64,000 bases of DNA from Carallia brachiata (GCA_021464245.1 JADCRB010000035.1:714762-778761); one strand, 5' to 3'; positions 35,092-47,303 are shown, numbered from the stretch's first letter. Notes: generated from the sequence alone by a model not told the origin. A program made the numbers and translations.

Positions 35092-35430
35092 CGTACTATA
35101 ATTATTTTTGGTCTGTAAGTTTTCGATATGCATATGTTTTAAACAAAAAAACAAAAAATTCCGACACAGCCTGTTTAAAACCCGAAGGTCCTGAACCTTC
35201 AATAAATTAAATTGAACACGTCTCACACTCTTGAGTGAGAGTATCTGATGAAAAACAAACCCAAACCACAGCCAAAGCCAACCCCTTCTTCTTACGCGTA
35301 CACAGTGTCTTAGATTATTTATTTAAAGATTCAATTTTTGCTGTTGTCCGATCAATTACAAAAGCTCCCTTGTTGCGTTGATTTGTATTATTATTATGAT
35401 TATTATTATTATATGACAATACAAATGGAA

Positions 35431-36405
35431 ATGGATGGCTTTGGTCGGCTGCCGGACTCCCTGATCCTCCTGATCTTCAACGCCGTCTCCGACATCAAGA
35501 CCCTCATCCGCTGTCGATCCGTTTCGAAGCGGTTCAACTCGCTCGTCCCGCAAACCGAATCGCTTGTTTTGAAGGTGGACTGCGTCATCTCCTCCGAGTC
35601 AGACTCCGATTCCCACCTCTTCGCCTTCCTCAGATCTCTCCTCAAATCCCTCCACGACTTCTTCGTCTCCGACGACGACGGCCCGAAGCCCGAGCGGAGC
35701 CCGCCGCCCCCTGTTCCGACGTCCCCTGCTCAGATTCTATCCCAGTTCGAACGGATCCGGTTCCTCCAAATCGAGCTTCCCGCCGGCGATTTGAAGTTGG
35801 ACAAGGGCGTGGTCGTCAGGTGGAGGGCGGAATTCGGGAAGACGCTGAGGAATTGCGTGATTCTCGGGTTCGTCTCCGCGGCGGCCGCGGCGGCGGGGGG
35901 CGATCGCTCCGACGTGGACGTCGATTTCGCGGGAGGTCTGAAGACGAGAGTGCTGTGGACGATAAGCGCGCTGATTGCGGCATCGGCGAGGCACTATCTG
36001 TTGAAGGAGGTGGTGAAAGGGCACGAGGAGATGCGGAGACTGGTGTTGAAGGACAGGGACGGTGAGGGGACGGTGGTGATGGAGAGGGAGGGTCTGACGG
36101 AGTGTAGGTTGGAGACGGCGGCGCGTGGCGGAGAAGGGTGGGAGTGGGGGGAGAGCAGAACGGTGGTGCCGAGCGTGAGCATGAGGATGAGGCACGAGCC
36201 CAGGGTGCGGCTCAAGAATGGGGCGTGCGTGGAGGGCGCCACCCTGGTGGTGGTCAGGCCGTGTCTTGGTGGCGGTGCTGACGGTTCGGCTGACGTGGAG
36301 GACGCTGAGTTGGCAATGGGCGCGTTTGCGGATGGGGTCTACGGGGAGACCGTACAGGCGCTGCTCAAGAACAAGAGCTATCTAGTGGAAATGAACTCCT
36401 TCTAA
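35431..36405 (+). CDS. F-box protein, AUF1-type
   Basis: 324 residues, one exon, intact. Residues about 1-45 form the F-box (MDGFGRLPDSLILLIFNAVS, then DIKTLIRCRSVSKRFNSL), which would bind SKP1 in an SCF ubiquitin ligase. Family landmarks follow in order: PAQILSQFERIRFLQIELP, then WRAEFGKTLRNCVI, then LKTRVLWTISALIAASARHY, then RTVVPSVSMRMRHEP, then ATLVVVRP, ending VEMNSF. These match Arabidopsis AUF1 (At1g78100), an auxin-induced F-box protein that affects auxin transport, and its relatives. In-frame ATGs also occur at 35338, 35413 and 35425. I prefer 35431 because it has G at -3 and +4 and gives the family's MD start. The coding region is GC-rich with an Ala run (residues about 154-159), unlike its AT-rich surroundings. 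Confidence 0.92.
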   Translation: MDGFGRLPDSLILLIFNAVSDIKTLIRCRSVSKRFNSLVPQTESLVLKVDCVISSESDSDSHLFAFLRSLLKSLHDFFVSDDDGPKPERSPPPPVPTSPAQILSQFERIRFLQIELPAGDLKLDKGVVVRWRAEFGKTLRNCVILGFVSAAAAAAGGDRSDVDVDFAGGLKTRVLWTISALIAASARHYLLKEVVKGHEEMRRLVLKDRDGEGTVVMEREGLTECRLETAARGGEGWEWGESRTVVPSVSMRMRHEPRVRLKNGACVEGATLVVVRPCLGGGADGSADVEDAELAMGAFADGVYGETVQALLKNKSYLVEMNSF

Positions 36406-38761
36406 TTAAAAAGTCGAACCGCTGTCCGCTGGAGGTTGGCGGCTGCGCTACCTTTACCTTCTTGTTTTTTCTTACTCTCCGTTTCCTACTTTGCGTTTTG
36501 AAGTAGCTCTTTGTTGTACATAACATAAGCTTTCCTTTTTTGTCCGTCTTTTCTGAAGGAAAAGGCAATAAGGCAATACTTGATTTAGTAATGCAATAAC
36601 AAAAATATCTGTACGTCTAAAGTTAATTGCACAACTAACTTGCAGGAGACGAAATTGTGGAAACAACACTTGAATCATGCCTGTGCCGGCAGTGTTTGCA
36701 GGCCGCTGGCATGGGAGTGTGCAATTAAAGACCAAAGTCAGAAAATTAAACCTTAGGACCCTATTTTTTCCTCGGGTAGTTGAATTTTTTTTTAACGAAA
36801 TGAAATTATTACATTAATATCAAGCGATTTTATACATAAGATTGATGCGAAGACATCGGGTAAATCTATACGAGGACGTTAGGTGGTTGGATGTAACTAG
36901 TAGTTTTCGTTGGAAATTGACTGCCCATGTGAATATTGCAGCATTCATGGTTCCTCCAAGTTGCAAGTATATGATATAGGGGTTTGTTTTTGCGGTTGAG
37001 AGGCGCTTTTACAATTCAGATTGGAACAGTAGAGTTTAAAAATGTTTGGTAAAAAAACTTTCTCTTACTGTTGAGGTTGCTTTTTGGTTTCAATAGTAAT
37101 TGATATAAAAAAATAATATTGAATTACTTTATAAGAAAAAAAACGTAGCTAATGAACCTATGATGACCAAATTACCCTCCAAAAGCAGGTAGAAGAATTA
37201 ATTGCAGTACTACGCAAGGGCTCCACATCAAGCGCTGTGGTATTTTTCTTTTTTGTTTTAGCACTCTGCAACCATACTTCTTGTACTCTATAGCAAATGT
37301 ATAAAACTAAAACAAAAATTAGAAATAATATTTTTAAAATAATAATATTTATTATAAATTATACTTTATCTTTAAGTTACTTATTTAATAAATTTTTATT
37401 TATAAATGAGATGATACATTTTAGTTTTACTTGTTTAAATTAACTAGAGATAAATAAAATTATATATTATAATAAATTTGAAATAAAATGTTTAAAATAA
37501 TTAATTTATTATTTAATTAGTAATAGTTATTATTAATTTAACTAAACTTTATAGTTCATTTTATTCATTAGCAATAGTGACAAGTAATAACAATTAATAA
37601 TAAATATTAATAATTAATAATTAATAACAATATTAACAACAGTAAAACCAAGCACTCCCATAGTATGGCATAGCCATAGTTGACAATAACTGTATTTCAA
37701 CAGCAAGTAGTGGAATGAGCATGGTCTTCCAAAGAAAATTCGGAATTTTCCCTTATTTGAGAAGCATGAGAAAGAGGTTGGAAAGAAAAAAAAAAAAGTT
37801 TGAGTTGTCAAACCAATCAAAAAAATTAAAATAAAAAATAAAAGATTAATGACTATAATAACTCTCACATATTCTATAGTAGTAGGGATATTTTTGTAAT
37901 TTTAACTTAATTCTTCAATTATTTATAAGAATATTTTTGTAATTTTATTCATACACTTTCTTTTTTACAATTTTTTCATGCAATTCAAATACAAAATTTT
38001 ACTTTCTCATTATTTTCTCGTAATCTTCTTTTTTCATAATTTTCTTTCTTACTAAAATCTCACAATCCAAACACACTAAAAGTGTATATATACTAAGTGA
38101 TCCGAAGTCTGAACAAATTAAGTTAAATGAACCTTAGATTCATTCTCCTCATCGTGTTTACAGACACCATTGCATTGACAATGACATCAGGCATGATAGT
38201 CCCTATCTATGTCAGTAAATCATTCATTGAATTGTTCTTCGGTTGAGTTCTCAATTGTATGATTGGTATGCAACTTGCACAAAGAAATTGAACCATCTTT
38301 CTTTGGCGCAAGGTCTGCTATTATCAAATCAAGAGCCAACCATCATATCCATGGCGAAACAAAAAAGAAGCCCGGGCCCCTTGAGAGAAAGCATTAGAAA
38401 TTAGAATATGGGTTGCAGCCTAAAGAAACTAACAGCCAACACAGATCCATGGCCTATGGGCCAATAACACAATAGGTGTTGGGGGGTTCTCATGATCAAT
38501 TGCCGCTGATTTGCCAGAGCTTGCTGTCAGGTCAAGTTAAAAAACATCAATGTCTCGTCGCATCATCACCCTCTTATTCCTTTAAACCAACGTCGTCGGC
38601 CAAGCCCAACTCAGCTTCACTCGATTAAATCTTGACCTTGAAGTAATTGGGGTCATGTACATAGATAATTGTCCCCCACTTCCTCTCTTTTTGGGCCAAA
38701 CTATCTATAATATGAGGTAGCTCATCTTCCCCTCTATCCCGAGACATTTTAGGCTGGCAAA
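36406..38761. other. Intergenic DNA after the F-box gene
   Basis: The first few hundred bases are the probable 3' UTR. The part from about 37010 to 37640 is AT-rich and resembles decayed DNA-transposon sequence. No gene is supported. Confidence 0.5.
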
Positions 38762-39270
38762 ATTTTTTAAACAGCTTCATTCTGTGTCCATCTATATAAC
38801 AAGGAGAATATATTTGTATTCTTTATTTTTTTTAACAGAGAATATATTTGTATTCTTATTTTATCCTTCATTGTACTTTTCCGTATTTATCTTAACGTTG
38901 CCATTTTCCTTTTTTTTTTTTTGTTTTTGTTTAGAAGATTGCCATGTCAATTACAGGGATATATAATTTTTTAATTAAATTTTTATATTCTTTTACATTT
39001 AAATCTTAAATTTTTTTCAAATTTTTTAAACAGCTTCATTCTGTGTCCATCTATATAACAAGGAGAATATATTTGTATTCTTTTTTTTTTAACAGAGAAT
39101 ATATTTGTATTCTTATTTTATCCTTCATTGTACTTTTCCGTATTTATCTTAACGTTGCCATTTTCCTTTTTTTTTTTTTTTTTAGAAGATGTGGTGTCAA
39201 TTACAGGGATATATAATTTTTTAGTCATAAATCTTTATATTCTTTTACATTTAAATTTAAATTTTTTTAA
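38762..39270. repeat. 259-bp tandem duplication including a MITE end
   Basis: Copy 1 (38762-39020) and copy 2 (39021 to about 39270) both start attttttaaacagcttcatt. Both include tccttcattgtacttttccg and the first roughly 70 bp of the MITE starting gggatatataattttttagt. Each copy also has an internal repeat of gagaatatatttgtattctt. The duplication must postdate the MITE insertion because copy 1 contains its left end only. Confidence 0.85.
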
Positions 39271-39692
39271 AATTTTATTTTAGTTCTAAACTTTTTAATT
39301 TTGCTCCAATTCAATCTTCCCATTAGTCAATCCATTAAAAATTAAGTTTGACTAATGAAAATTATTTTAAAAAAGTAAAATACACTATTTAAATTCACTA
39401 ATTAACAAAATATGTTGTGTAATCTTAAAAAAATAAAATAAAAAATAAAAAACTCAAAATCCTAACTCATCGCTACTGATTGAGCGTATTTCTTAAGAAA
39501 AAATATTTAAATAATATATTTTACTTTTTTAAATAATTTCGTTAGTCAAACTTAATTTTTAACAGATTGACTAACGAAAAAACTAATTTAGAGTAAAATT
39601 AAAAGGTTTAGAACTGAAATGAAATTTCAAAAAAATTTAAAATTTAAATATAAAAAAGTGTAAAAATTTAGAACTAAATAATTGCATATCTC
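39206..39692. mobile_element. Mutator-type MITE, 487 bp, copy 1
   Basis: Flanked by gtcaattaca (39196-39205) and gtcaattata (39693-39702), a 10-bp target duplication with one mismatch. The left end gggatatataattttttag pairs with the reverse complement of the right end, gagatatgcaattatttag. Complementarity continues inward for about 180 bp (attagtcaat and aaattaagtttgacta on both arms). Long inverted repeats with a 9-10 bp target duplication fit Mutator-derived MITEs. It has no coding capacity. Confidence 0.75.
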
Positions 39693-39953
39693 GTCAATTA
39701 TAATGAAAGATATGTTTAATTGCCAGCCTGCCCAAATCACAATTCACGGAAATCATTCGGAAGATGGTATAGAGAAAGAAGTGCACAAGCTGCTCCTTGA
39801 GGCCCTACGGGCTTACGGAATAGAAAGAATTACCCCCTGTCCAGCTATGTTCAAGCCCCAATGTCATTCGGATGTTGGTCGTAAAGTTTGGAATTTCTGG
39901 GTGTACAATTGTCAATTGAGGAAGGACACGAGCACGAAAGAGTACACAACAAT

Positions 39954-39973
39954 GAGAATTGCTGTTGTTAATC

Positions 39974-40012
<39 letters not shown>

Positions 40013-40023
40013 ATTGCTGTTGT
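39954..40023 (+). mobile_element. Micro-insertion with A-rich and (GA)n tail
   Basis: A 15-bp direct repeat gagaattgctgttgt flanks taatcaaaaacaaaaac followed by (AG)n of about 14 units. It resembles the TPP intron insertion, where an A run also leads into (GA)n. Confidence 0.5.
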
Positions 40024-41296
40024 CATGTGATGAAATTTGAGAGATAATCTTGACGTGTGGGAGAGACGTTAGGAAGGGATCCTTAATTATATCCATGCTT
40101 GTCTAACAGGGTCTATTAATTAATTAATTAATTTTTAATGATATGTTTAGCAAAATAAAAAAGTGATGTAATTAATTTTCTTTTGATGGTTCTTTTGAGT
40201 AATGAGTCAAACGAGGAGGTGGAGGAGAGTTTGCACCAAAAAAAAATGATGAAACAGTGAGATGCCCATGCGAATTAACAGTCAGTCTACCACTTTTTAT
40301 TAATAATTGTTAGAATGTAGAATTTACATTTGAAATGACAAGGATCGTGGGACTGATGATTTCTAAGTTCTAACAATTCAATTTTATGCAATTGCATCAT
40401 TTGCTTGGACCAAATAAAAAGGACATCATCCAAAAAAAAAAACCTTCGAAGTTAATTTTAAAAAGAGAACTACTTAGTGAGATTATTTACATGGAATTAA
40501 CAAATGATCAATTTGATATAAATTATTGAATAACTGAATTTAAAAAAAATAACTTATTTAATATTGTCAAATGAATTATTTTATTACTTTAATATTCTCT
40601 ATAGTACTATCATATAATAAAGTTCTTTCAGAAAATTCCACTTACCTATGCCCCATTCCGGCCACAGGCTAAGAGCATTCGAGTACATAAAGATAAATGT
40701 CCTAAAGCAAATTCTTTATGACCTAATATTCCCTACATAAACCTGACCATCCAATATCAACTAAAAGAAAAGGTACGAGCTAAAGGGGATAGAGTGGGGA
40801 TGCTGCTACCAATCATTACCGGAAAGGTTAGGAAATTTGTTTAGCAACTCACCTTCTCTCCATCCCTACCATCTGCTACAATCCCCACCATGTCTCATTG
40901 ATGAATAGTCATACAGTTTATTTATATAGTGCTACATGTTCTGATGTCCATGCTTGACATTAGGCTTAGCTTGCTCGGCCCGCATGCTTTTTGAGCCCTT
41001 TCCCACAAAGTTCCACAGAAAAAGCAAAGGGCTACTAGTTGTTATATCCTATCCTCTACAGGGGCCAGCTGATCTAGACCTTTTCATTAATACAGCCTGT
41101 CAATTTTCTTCCATCACTTGCCTACTAGCACTCATTATCTACTAACTCTTAGTGGGCATTGAACAAACAAATTCTGTGGCTTCTTAAGCAGCATTAATGT
41201 GATTATAACAGTTTCTTACAGAGGAAATCTTGGTGAAAACAATTGAAGATTGAATTTTATACAGAATTTAATCATTCAATTATAATAATTTTCTTC

Positions 41297-41418
41297 ATTT
41301 TTTTTTATTTATTCATTGGAGAGCTTATACCTAAAAGAAAGAATAAAAGATGTGAGATTCGAACCTCACATTCTCCCTGACTGAAAAAATTAGTAGCCAC
41401 CTAAACAAACCTAAGTGG
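41297..41418 (-). mobile_element. Short tRNA-type SINE
   Basis: On the minus strand a textbook B box, gaggttcgaatctcaca, follows an A-box-like ttaggtttgtttaggtgg. The element ends in an A-rich tail. Flanking direct repeats ttataatagatttcttc and ttataataattttcttc (41419 and 41280) agree at 15 of 17 positions. At 122 bp it is little more than a tRNA-like head with a tail. Confidence 0.6.
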
Positions 41419-42632
41419 TTATAATAGATTTCTTCTCATGGTTCTGTTTGTAAGTTTAGTTACATAAAGTGATGAATCTAGTAGAAGATGACTTTTAGTA
41501 GATTGGTTCCAGCTAAGGCCCAGTGAGGTCCCGTGCAACTTAGTGTTCATGTAAGGAGCAAACTGAACAGAAATTTGATTATAATCTAGGTATAATGCTT
41601 GCAGAACATGGATAAAAGTGGAAAGAAAAGACGAAGCAGAATTGCAGTCATTCTCTAATCAATGACACAATCATTCTTCAAATGCTCGGTGGAAATCAAA
41701 CTAGACAAAATTGTCAAAAGAAGTTTCCCAGATATGTAATAACACAACATCATCAAGCTAAGTAGTACAATTGATGAGCATCTTCACTTACATATTAGTC
41801 CTCATTAATAGGAAAGATTTAAAAAAAAAAAAAAGCTAATCTAGACGCAAAGTATGGTGGCTGGCGGGGGCCATGCCCCGTGAACTCTCAAGTGCATGCA
41901 TTATACCCTTCATTATTGCATATTCACTTTACTTATTACAATTTGTTTCCCGTTGAAGCTTTCGGTGTGCCTTTAATATTCTTAAGAAACTTAAAATTCT
42001 TTTGACTCTAAAATAACCCTCCTATTTTTTTTGTTTTGCCTTTAATTTGGTTCCACAGGATGCAAATTCAGTTTCTTGATACAATGGCAGCCCTATATTA
42101 GCAAGCATAAAGCTGCTTCCTAATGATGATAAAAGGGGAAAGTTTTGGTTGGTTGTTGAGAACTGAGATAGGGAATTGAGTAATATAACTTAGGAGAAAG
42201 GGATTGCTATGCCCCAAGTTGAGGGTATCATTGGATCAGGAGACAATGCTCGTGGGTTTCAACCTTTCTGCTCATCTTCCTTTATTTAATGTCTATTATG
42301 TTTGGGCAAAGCATTAAAAAAGAAAAGTAAAGGCTATTGAAAGAAGCTCACTTCACTTGTGAGTTGTGACCCCCATTTCTAAGGGAAGGGTTGGCAGCAG
42401 GATAAAGGAGTGTTAGAAAATTGAGCAAGACAGATGGTAAAGAGGAATGTCAATTCAAAAAAGACCAATAAAGCAATGGAAAGCTGTCAATCTCTTTGCT
42501 CTTTTCTTTTAAACCATCCATCCATCCAAACAAATCTTAAAACCCCAAAACCATAGAATTCATCCAATTCAGGATCTCAACAAAGAAGGCTGAGCTGAGA
42601 GAAAAGAGACTGAAAAACAAAAATATATCAAC

Positions 42633-43740
42633 ATGAAACGAAGAGAAGGCAGAAGAGCACAGTCAGCAGATTTGTTAGTTTGTTTCCCCTCTAGAGCCCA
42701 CTTAGCCTTAATGCCAAAGCCTATATGCAGTCCTGCAAGACCGTCAGAGCCCAGCAAGCGCCACCGCAGCCGCCATCCCCACCACCGCCACCAGCAGCAG
42801 CAGCAGCAGCATCTTATAAGGAAATCGAGCAGTAGACTTGGCGCAGGGCAAGCCAGCCCCCTCTTATGGTCAAAAAGCAAGCAAGTGGGCTCGGATATCT
42901 CAGAACCAACCTCACCAAAGGTTACCTGTGCTGGGCAGATCAAAGTGAGGCACAAGAATAGTACTTGCAAGAGTTGGCAATCAGTCATGGAAGAAATTGA
43001 GAGAATTCATAATGAGAGGAAACAAAAGAAAAGATCAAAGTGGATGGAATCACTTGGATTTAAGAAAGAGGTGATGCAATTCTTGACTTGTTTAAGGAAC
43101 ATAAGGTTCGATTTTCGGTGCTTTGGATCATTTCCTCAACCAGACATTACCACTGATGATGATGATGAAAATGATGAAGAAGAAGAAAATGAAGTACAAT
43201 TCCAAGAAAGCCATGTTGGAGGTGAGGGAAATGGTGGCAATGAGGCGGGTTCGAGAACTGTATTCTCTAGGTGGTTCATGGTGTTACAAGAGAATCAAAA
43301 CGGTGGCTTTTGCAGGGAGGAGAAAAAAGAGAAGCAGAGGGCTTATGGTGATGATTCCATTGCTGCCGCCCCTTCTGTTCCTCCCCCAAATGCTCTATTG
43401 CTTATGCGGTGTAGGTCTGCCCCAGCAAAGAGCTGGCTAGAAGAGAAAGAAGAAGAAGAAGAAGATGATGAGGAGGACGATGATGACGAAAAAGAAGAAG
43501 AAAATAAAGATGATGATGAAGGAGAAGAAGAAAAAGAAAATGGGAAAAAAGAAGAGAAGAAAGGGAAAATTTGAAGACTTTAATAGAGGAAGAAAAACGA
43601 AATGATAAAAAAGAGAGCTTTCTGGTTATGAGAAATGACTCTGATTTCTACAAAATTCATCTGATATCGCCAAAGAAACATGGGTTGTTGGTGGAATCAA
43701 ATCAAATCCCTTATCAAGGAGTCGGAGCTGGAAGAGATGA
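42633..43740 (+). CDS. Uncharacterised plant protein with acidic tract (two single-base gaps)
   Basis: I do not recognise a named domain. The protein starts MKRREGRRAQSADLLVCFPS, a basic N-terminus, followed by a His/Gln run from (CAG)n. Next come a conserved-looking central block (SWQSVMEEIERIHNERKQKK; WMESLGFKKEVMQFL) and the short motif LLMRCRSAPAKSW. A run of about 40 mostly Glu and Asp residues follows. The tail reads ESFLVMRNDSDFYKI, then SSDIAKETWVV, ending SRSRSWKR at 43740. The tail is reached only if one base is restored near 43565-43570 (ggaaaattt) and one near 43651-43655 (aaaattc). The corrected length is about 369 residues. The tail's phase and the absence of other stops argue that the breaks are sequence errors. 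The uncorrected frame would end at 43574. A nuclear or regulatory role is possible from composition but is not shown. Confidence 0.75.
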
Positions 43741-43768
43741 TGATGTTGATGATGATGATGATGATGAT
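43736..43768 (+). repeat. (GAT)n microsatellite at the stop codon
   Basis: About ten GAT units with one GTT variant begin at the proposed stop codon (TGA at 43738-43740) and run into the 3' UTR. Under the other phase they would encode an Asp run, which is why the true frame matters here. Confidence 0.85.
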
Positions 43769-46700
43769 ACAACTGGCTCTGGTGCCATTTCGGCTTGCCA
43801 CTTTGGCTGTCAGTCAAATAAATTTGAATTTCCTGTTCCAATAATTTTGATTCACTGGCCTTGGAAGTGAACTTTTTCTATCAGATTTTACGGCGAGGGA
43901 TGGTGAAATCCAATCCCGATTAATTTATAGCTCACCCCCTTTTTTTCCCTATTTTTTCCAGTTAAGAAGATTTGAACTTGTATTTAAATTTGTACAGCTT
44001 TTTCTTTCCTTTCCCCGTCTGTAATGTATATGTACTGCTGTATTTGCGCCTCAGTTGAGAATCTGATATTTCTGTTGTTTGACGTTTGAGTGCTTTCTTC
44101 ACTCTTGTTTCAGAGATGATGTTGATAGTTGAATTATTAACTTCATCAAAAACACTTATTTTTCTTCCATCATCTTTCACGTGTGCGTGTGTAGAGACAA
44201 CTGTGAGAGCCACAATCTCAGTCACATGCAATTTGATCCCGTTTCTTTAATTCTTGGATTTGCTTGTTGAATAAAATACGTACATGTTTAATGACATATG
44301 GGAGGACACAATTAATACAATAACATTCTATAGTTTTCTTTTTTTTTTTTAAAATAAATATAATTTTTACAGTTTCAAATTATAATATTTACTGTGTGAC
44401 CTCCAACTATATTGCTAACAAAATTTTCTGTTGCTCGTCAGTAAGTGCCTATTTGGAGTTAGTTGTACCTCCTATTATTCCTTTTTATTTTTGTCCAAAA
44501 AAGATGGAAAGCCATCTCACACTCCCGCTAGATAGAATCCAAATAAAGATTGCGCAGAGGAGGTACTCAGTTACAGAAAACAAACTTACCCTCTAATGTT
44601 ACGCTCACGACATGTTTAATCGTTTTACTTGACTTAGCAATTAGCACGACTTCAAATTCATGATCTCTTATACAAAAATAAAACTGTTAATCACATCAAC
44701 TACTCAGTTGGTGGTCCTCATTATTCTGCATTCCAATAAATTTCCACCGTAGTCCCAAATGCAGGACAACAGATTGTAGATCCGGTGTGCTTTCAAAGCA
44801 AAATGAATTTTCAAGACATTTTGTGAAATTAAATACATTAAATTCCCTATAATAAATACGTACTTAAATTAATTATTATTTATTAGTTGCATAGAATATT
44901 TATTATATAAATAAAGTTATTAAATCACTTTTTTTTTTATAAATAAATAATTTATTTTTATTTTAATGAGCTAAATTGTTACTCGTTTCTTTTTTACCAT
45001 CTTTGGAAATTGACATGCCCAGAATGTCCAAATGGATTACGCAAAACAAAGCGCATGAGCTGGTAAGCATGTAGAAATTGATGCCCGTACATCGATTTCT
45101 GCGGCCTCAAAGCCCCAGGGCACATCATTGGCGTAGTTTTCAGATTTCAAAGGATGGATATTTACCCAATTGGGAATTTGACTTTTCAGTTCAACGATCT
45201 GCAAATCAAGGAGTTAAAAACGGCTCAAAAACTCTGAGAATTGTTATCCCTAGATCACATGGAGACAACATCGTGCGTCTAACATTTATAAAATACAAGT
45301 TACAAAGTTCTAACTATTATGTTGTTTCTTGAGATATTAAGCTTTCTTTTTTTTTTTTTGGTAAAAAAAATAATAAAGTAAGATAGTAACTATTATAAAA
45401 AATTACGCTGTTTTACTTTATATAGTGGGTTGAACTCTACATCAAACTTATAAAAAAACAAGTTGAAACCTAATAAGGTCACAAACTCTGCAAGAGCACA
45501 CGTCATTTAATTCTATTAAATATCTTAACAAAAATTTGAACTTATGACTTTATAATAAAAAACTAATCAACTTAATATTAGACATGGTTGGTCAGATCTC
45601 CCAATCTAGTCAATCGGTTATACTTCAAAAATAAAAATAGAAAGCTGGCGCCATCCTTTTTTAGTCTAGCGAGGAGCCCAAGCCCATCGTACAGTACGGG
45701 GGGCGGAAACGGAAAAGTGCTGGGTTGTGAGCCAGCTTTGTCCCCGAGCAAGCGAGGTGGCTAAGCCCATAATGTGCGTGGAATCGTACACTACGGGGGA
45801 CGAAAATATGAAAGTGCTGGGATGTGAGCCTGCTTTATCTCCGTGCGCAGCCCATAAGAAGAACTTGATGTTTTGGCAGTCACCTGTTTATGATTCTATT
45901 CCTAATTTTTATGGAAAAAAAAAGTTAATATTTATCAAACGTTGATATAAATAATAGAGGTCTATTATCGTTTAATCAAAAATTTTGAGTTAAATTCTTG
46001 AAATAATCTATATTAAATACCTGTTACAAGATTTTTGCTGTCCACGTGATCCTATCTAAGTTGGTCTGATTAGTTAACTTTCAGATTGAATACCAAACGG
46101 TCTTCAACAAAAAAAAAAATATATATTTTGCGGCATCGGTTGGCAAAGAGCTGGAAGACATGCCACGGTTTTTTTTTTTTTTTCTACTCTGGCACGGAGC
46201 TAGGAAAACATTTCTACGCTATAAAAAATTTGCAGAATTATTTCGAATAAATTTCATTCACTACTACTTAATCAACTAATCCGAAGTCTTTTTTTGGAAA
46301 TAGAATATTTAAAAGAAACGCTCTCAACTCTTTTAAGTAAAAGAAATTAACATATAACATGAAGTAGTTAGCTGTTAGACTAGTATTTAATGTATGACTT
46401 CTTCGTCTTATAATTTTCCGGTGTTTAATCTGGCACCTTATGTTTTATCTGATTTAATTTATGTTATATTATAGAAAACAATAGGAAAAAAATGCATTGT
46501 ATTGTAGATCTAATTTAATTAATGGTGCATGTTAATTTTACTTTTTTTTTTATGAGTATGATTACTCATTATTTTATTTTTTTATCTTAAATAATCATCA
46601 CTTATTATATATGTAAAATTATAAGTAAATTATATTAAAAAAATTGAGTCAAATTAATAATTTTCCTAATTTTTTTTAGTACTTGTTGGCGTTGGATTAG

Positions 46701-47303
46701 GACAATAAGCGGTTCTGAGTCTAACCTCATCCAATTGAGAGGCAATTATTCAGAGATGATACAATTGTTTTCACCTAGTTGCATTATATTCTTTTTTTTT
46801 TCCTATGTTAATTGACATTGGCTTCAAATTCGAGACATTCAATATTAAAAATAATTTTAACATCAACTAAATTATAATTATTTGTAATTGACAATTGTTT
46901 AAATCGCGTTCTGTTATGATTTATGTTTTGTATTTTGTTTTCTTCTTCTGTAGACAATGATGGGCTTGGGCTCTTGATCTTATGTTTGTTGACAAAAACT
47001 AGCAAGAAAATCTAATTCGGATATTATTTCAGCCTCTAACGATTGATGAGGCGAACAAATGTTATTAGGCCTATACAATAAAAAAAAAAAATCCTCTGAT
47101 ACATGGGAAAAGAAATGTACAAGAAAAGAAAAGGCTGTGACAGCGTTGGTACTAGTCTGACTTTGTCATTAGCCTTCTTTAATTGGCTCCATGCGCGATG
47201 CTCGCTGCAGATTCTTTAGCCGTTGCCATTTCTTTGTCATGATGTTGACTCTCGTTCTCATACCGTGCAAGTAAGTTAAACGTGAAAAATGTTAAAGCTT
47301 TTT
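43769..47303. other. 3' flank and intergenic DNA
   Basis: The first 250 bp is probable 3' UTR of the acidic-protein gene. The rest is AT-rich with T runs at about 44338-44350, 45346-45360 and 46170-46184, and a tandem duplication listed separately. The bases just below 47304 are the TTL 3' UTR. No other gene is supported. Confidence 0.5.
45671..45860. repeat. Divergent 97-bp tandem duplication
   Basis: Two copies share tcgtac(a)(g/c)tacggggg, aaagtgctggg, tgtgagcc and gctttgtccccg or gctttatctccg, offset by about 97 bp (45687 and 45784). It is GC-richer than its surroundings. An open frame crosses copy 2 but matches no family I know. Confidence 0.7.

Larger units (their letters stand above)
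32203..35430. other. Intergenic DNA between the NHL and F-box genes
   Basis: Contains a (CT)n run at about 33342-33357, a micro-insertion, a SINE and a palindromic MITE (listed separately). The F-box leader just before 35431 holds a (TTA)n run and two other in-frame ATGs. No further gene is supported. Confidence 0.5.
39703..42632. other. Intergenic DNA before the acidic-protein gene
   Basis: Contains a GA-tailed micro-insertion and a minus-strand SINE (listed), plus an A14 run at about 41820-41834. The open frame at 39682-40047 starts inside the MITE and ends in the GA microsatellite, so it is not treated as a gene. Confidence 0.5.

Noticed and set aside
35737..36242. Open frames of 80-150 codons antisense to, or out of phase with, the F-box gene
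   Set aside because: The F-box frame is clearly the conserved one. The GC-rich exon keeps other frames open by chance.
39682..40047. 121-codon open frame MHISSIIMKD
   Set aside because: It starts inside a MITE, ends in a GA microsatellite insertion, and has no recognised domain.
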